Source: Acidobacteriota bacterium (GTDB lineage: Bacteria > Pseudomonadota > Alphaproteobacteria > Caulobacterales > Hyphomonadaceae). Taken from it: a stretch of DNA of 64,000 bases. The first letter of the stretch is position 1; each line of letters begins with the position of its first letter. The stretch is taken from positions 124,001-188,000 of the forward strand of contig JADJRB010000001.1 in assembly GCA_016712445.1 (NCBI GenBank). Reading direction: 5' to 3'. Of the stretch, positions 61,700 to 64,000 are shown in pieces. The position numbers and the translations under genes are program-made. The notes below the pieces were generated by a model, which was not told where the DNA came from, did not search any database, and worked only from the letters and a program-made list of their open reading frames with translations.

Positions 61700-62422
61700 A
61701 TGATGAAGATGACCGTTGCCGCTGGCAGCCTCGGCCTGATGGCACTGGCCCTGCCGATGCAGGCCCATGCGCAGTATGGCTATCCCTACAGCGATCCGGG
61801 TGTGCGCAATGTGCAGTGCGAGCGGCAGAAATCGAGCGACTCGGCGGCCGGCACGATTGTCGGCGCGCTGGCCGGCGCCCTGATCGGGGGTGCGATCGGC
61901 AACGAGATTGCCGACGATGACCACGGTCACCGGGGACGCGGCTACGGCCATCGCGGATACGGGCGCGGCTATTATGGCGGACATCGCGGGCACGACGACA
62001 ATGACGGCGAAGTGATCGCCGGCGCGCTGATCGGCGCGTTTGCGGGCGGCGCCATCGGCAACTCGGTTGCCAAGGATACGGGCCCGGATTGCCAGGTGGC
62101 GTATGCGCCCTATGGCTATTCCTCCTCGCCCAGCGGCTCGATCCCGCGCACCACCGACGGTCTCTATGGCGGGCCGGAGACGATGGGCCGGCCGGGCAGC
62201 TATCCGGCCGCCTATCCTTCCCAGCCGTCCTATCCTTCGTACCCGGACTATCGTGACGAGCCGCGCTATCAGGAGCCTGCACGTGACTGCCGCGTGATCC
62301 AGCGCGAGACGCGCCTGCCCGACGGACAGGTCGAACGCGATCCGGTGACTGCCTGCTGGGACGAGCGCACGCGCACCTGGCAGGTGCAGGACGGGTTTAC
62401 TGACGCGCCCTACGGCTACTGA
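61700..62422 (+). CDS. glycine-zipper surface protein
   Basis: A 240-aa protein from the ATG at 61700 (GTG at 61697 is also possible), with SD AAGGAGA. The signal peptide SLGLMALALPMQAHAQ is followed by two glycine-zipper helices (AGTIVGALAGALIGGAIGNE and VIAGALIGAFAGGAIGNSVA). Between them is a His/Gly/Tyr-rich linker (GHRGRGYGHRGYGRGYYGGH). The C-terminus has four Cys and Tyr/Pro-rich stretches. Like Rick_17kDa/2TM-type outer-membrane proteins. It overlaps the convergent gene by 7 nt. Confidence 0.8.
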   Translation: MMKMTVAAGSLGLMALALPMQAHAQYGYPYSDPGVRNVQCERQKSSDSAAGTIVGALAGALIGGAIGNEIADDDHGHRGRGYGHRGYGRGYYGGHRGHDDNDGEVIAGALIGAFAGGAIGNSVAKDTGPDCQVAYAPYGYSSSPSGSIPRTTDGLYGGPETMGRPGSYPAAYPSQPSYPSYPDYRDEPRYQEPARDCRVIQRETRLPDGQVERDPVTACWDERTRTWQVQDGFTDAPYGY

Positions 62423-63165
62423 GCCCGCGCGCAGACTAGCCATTCCCGGTTGCCATCGCCGCCGGGGACGGGACTGGGCTGGGGACCTTCGGGAACCCAG
62501 CCTTTTTCATTGAGCCAGACGAGGAAAGCTGCGAGCGCGGTTTCAGTCGCGGCGTCATCCGTGACGAGGCCGCCCTTGCCGACATTCGCCGGGCCGACTT
62601 CGAACTGGGGCTTGAAGAGGGCGATGAGCACGGCGCCCGGCGCGGCGAGTGACAGGGGCACGTCGAGCACCTTGGCGAGCGAGACAAAGCTCAGGTCACA
62701 GACGATCAGCTGCGGCGGCGCGGCGAGCCTCCCGGGCGTGAGATCGCGGGCGTTCAGACGTTCATGCGAAGTGACGCGCGCATCGCCTGCAATCTTCTCA
62801 TGCAACTGGCCGTGGCCGACATCGACACAGGTGACATGCGCCGCGCCGGCGCGCAGCAGCACGTCTGTGAAGCCGCCGGTCGACGCGCCGAGATCGAGAC
62901 AGGTGAGACCTGCCGGATCGATGCCGAAGACGTCCAGCGCGCGCGCCAGTTTGAGGCCGCCGCGCGAGACGTAAGGGTGCGCCGCCTCGGCTTCGATGAC
63001 GGCATCGGAGGAGAGCGTTTCGGACGGCTTGGCGACGCGCTTTCCATTTGCGGTGACGTGGCCGGCGGCGATTGCGGCCTGCGCGGCGGCTCGGCTGCCG
63101 AAATGGCCGAGCGCGACAAGCATTTTATCGGCGCGGCCGGTTTCTGGTGAACTTCTGTCTGACAT
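62416..63165 (-). CDS. tlyA: TlyA-family rRNA methyltransferase
   Basis: A 249-aa protein from the ATG at 63165. The N-terminal S4 domain (KMLVALGHFGSRAAAQAAIA) precedes an FtsJ-like methyltransferase (CLDLGASTGGFTDVLLRAGA, ALFKPQFEVGPANVGKGGLV with a KPQFE catalytic box). TlyA proteins 2'-O-methylate 16S/23S rRNA; the hemolysin name is historical. It overlaps the glycine-zipper gene by 7 nt. Confidence 0.9.
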   Translation of the reverse strand: MSDRSSPETGRADKMLVALGHFGSRAAAQAAIAAGHVTANGKRVAKPSETLSSDAVIEAEAAHPYVSRGGLKLARALDVFGIDPAGLTCLDLGASTGGFTDVLLRAGAAHVTCVDVGHGQLHEKIAGDARVTSHERLNARDLTPGRLAAPPQLIVCDLSFVSLAKVLDVPLSLAAPGAVLIALFKPQFEVGPANVGKGGLVTDDAATETALAAFLVWLNEKGWVPEGPQPSPVPGGDGNREWLVCARAQ

Positions 63166-63213
63166 GCGCGTAGATTGCCTTATACTTTCAGCCAATTCGA
63201 CAGGAGACTCGCC

Positions 63214-63783
63214 ATGTTCGTTCGCCTCGCCCTCGCTGCCTCTGCCCTCACGCTGGGGGCCTGCGCAAGTGCCCAAGGTGCAGGGCACGACATGTCGGCG
63301 GCAGATCACGCCGCGCACATGATGACGCCGGTGCCTGCGCCAGCCAGTGCGAGCACGAGCGTTCTCGGCATGGATGGCAGCCCGATCGGCACGCTGAGCG
63401 CGGTCCAGGGCACGAAAGGCGTGCTGATCCGCGTCGAGATCGAGGCGGGCGGGCTGACCGAAGGCTGGCATGGCATCCACCTGCATGCGGTCGGCGATTG
63501 CTCCGATACCGGCACGTACAAGCTTTCGGGCGGCCATGAAGGCATGATGGAAGGCGGGCACGGCCTGCTCAACCCGGCCGGGCCCGAGGAGGGCGACCTC
63601 CCGAACATCTGGGCGGGCGCTGACGGGTCAGCGAAATACGAAGCCTATTCCAGCCTGTTTGAACTCGCACCGGCGCTCGACGATGACGGCCTTGCGCTGA
63701 TCATCCATGCCTCGCCCGACGACCACACGACGCAGCCGATTGGCGGCGCGGGTGCGCGCGTGGCGTGCGGCGCGATGAACTGA
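63214..63783 (+). CDS. sodC: Cu-Zn superoxide dismutase
   Basis: A 189-aa periplasmic enzyme from the ATG at 63214 with a good SD (CAGGAGA). The signal carries a lipobox (ALTLGACASA), so a lipoprotein is likely. Copper and zinc ligands are in WHGIHLHAVGDC, HEGMMEGGHGLLNPAGPEEG and LIIHASPDDHTTQPIGGAG, with the conserved Arg near the end (GARVACG). The N-terminal extension rich in His and Met (HDMSAADHAAHMMT) may hold metal. Confidence 0.92.
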   Translation: MFVRLALAASALTLGACASAQGAGHDMSAADHAAHMMTPVPAPASASTSVLGMDGSPIGTLSAVQGTKGVLIRVEIEAGGLTEGWHGIHLHAVGDCSDTGTYKLSGGHEGMMEGGHGLLNPAGPEEGDLPNIWAGADGSAKYEAYSSLFELAPALDDDGLALIIHASPDDHTTQPIGGAGARVACGAMN

Positions 63784-63792
63784 CGCTGTCGG

Positions 63793-64000
63793 TCAGCGTC
63801 GGCGTCCCGCACCGAACAGGAGCAGGACGCCGCGCAGCAGGACGCCAAGGATGGCCCCGGCCGGCGCGCCCGCGAGTGCGGGTGTGACGACATCGGCGTT
63901 GAGACCGTCGAGCCAGACCATGAACCCAGCCGCTCCAAGGCCGCCGATGAGCCCGCCGACGATAAGCCATTGCGGCAGTCCGCCGAGGCTGCGGTTGACG
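63793..64000 (-). CDS. C-terminal end of a membrane protein, truncated by the window
   Basis: The minus strand is open from the window edge to TGA at 63793-63795 and gives 68 residues with two hydrophobic segments (PQWLIVGGLIGGLGAAGFMV and GAPAGAILGVLLRGVLLLFG) and a basic end (GAGRRR). It looks like the last helices of a small polytopic protein. The start and family are not visible. Confidence 0.6.
   Translation of the reverse strand, partial: VNRSLGGLPQWLIVGGLIGGLGAAGFMVWLDGLNADVVTPALAGAPAGAILGVLLRGVLLLFGAGRRR

Overview
The window looks like chromosomal DNA of a high-GC alphaproteobacterium, most likely in or near the Hyphomonadaceae. That placement is inferred from gene families and layout (MucR-type regulator, DUF2336 protein, PAS_5 protein, class II DAHP synthase, waaA-lpxK-lpxL block, purF followed by an SDR gene), not from a marker phylogeny. 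Almost all of it is ordinary, densely packed core genome with many 4-bp start/stop overlaps. The exceptions are the first kilobase, which is visibly richer in A+T, and a few small accessory spots.

Left edge (1-1020): the end of an unknown gene overlaps a PIN-domain ribonuclease gene. It is followed by what reads as a circularly permuted tRNA-Cys. A perfect 3' half (anticodon 3' strand, T arm, acceptor 3' strand, CCA) lies immediately before a perfect 5' half (acceptor 5' strand, D arm, anticodon 5' strand), separated by 4 nt and followed by a strong intrinsic terminator. This is the most unusual object in the window.

1021-13800, mostly minus strand: an FAD-dependent dehydrogenase, a PAS_5 protein, a MucR-family regulator, then a ten-gene Mrp-type cation/proton antiporter operon. 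Its order is E-F-G-MbhD/E-like-B-C-D-D-small membrane protein-D. A full-length MrpA is replaced by three MrpD-like subunits plus a separate small MbhD/E-type protein. A DUF2336 protein and a DoxX-like membrane protein follow.

13900-32750: an MFS transporter, alanine racemase, Mla-type lipid ABC permease and ATPase, a YefM/YoeB toxin-antitoxin pair beside a palindromic dispersed repeat, HutD, a HI0933-type flavoprotein, radA-cvpA, two lipoproteins (one erythromycin-esterase-like), purF, several oxidoreductases and hydrolases, and HU.

32750-47700: a MATE transporter, three secreted proteins (one very rich in N, Q, Y and G), an ECF sigma factor convergent with a large Ser/Thr kinase, a CPBP protease, DAHP synthase, a TIR-ParA fusion, and glutathione reductase, rpiA, glmU and gph.

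47700-64000: a 0.5-kb gene-free stretch with two tandem operator-like palindromes, tRNA-Val(CAC), a lipid A/Kdo block (DUF374 acyltransferase, waaA, lpxK, lpxL), acyl-CoA ligase, a glycerophosphodiesterase, a structured leader before a glyoxalase-related small protein, pdxH, aroC, an outer-membrane barrel protein, a methyltransferase, a glycine-zipper protein, a TlyA-type rRNA methyltransferase, sodC and the end of a membrane protein gene.
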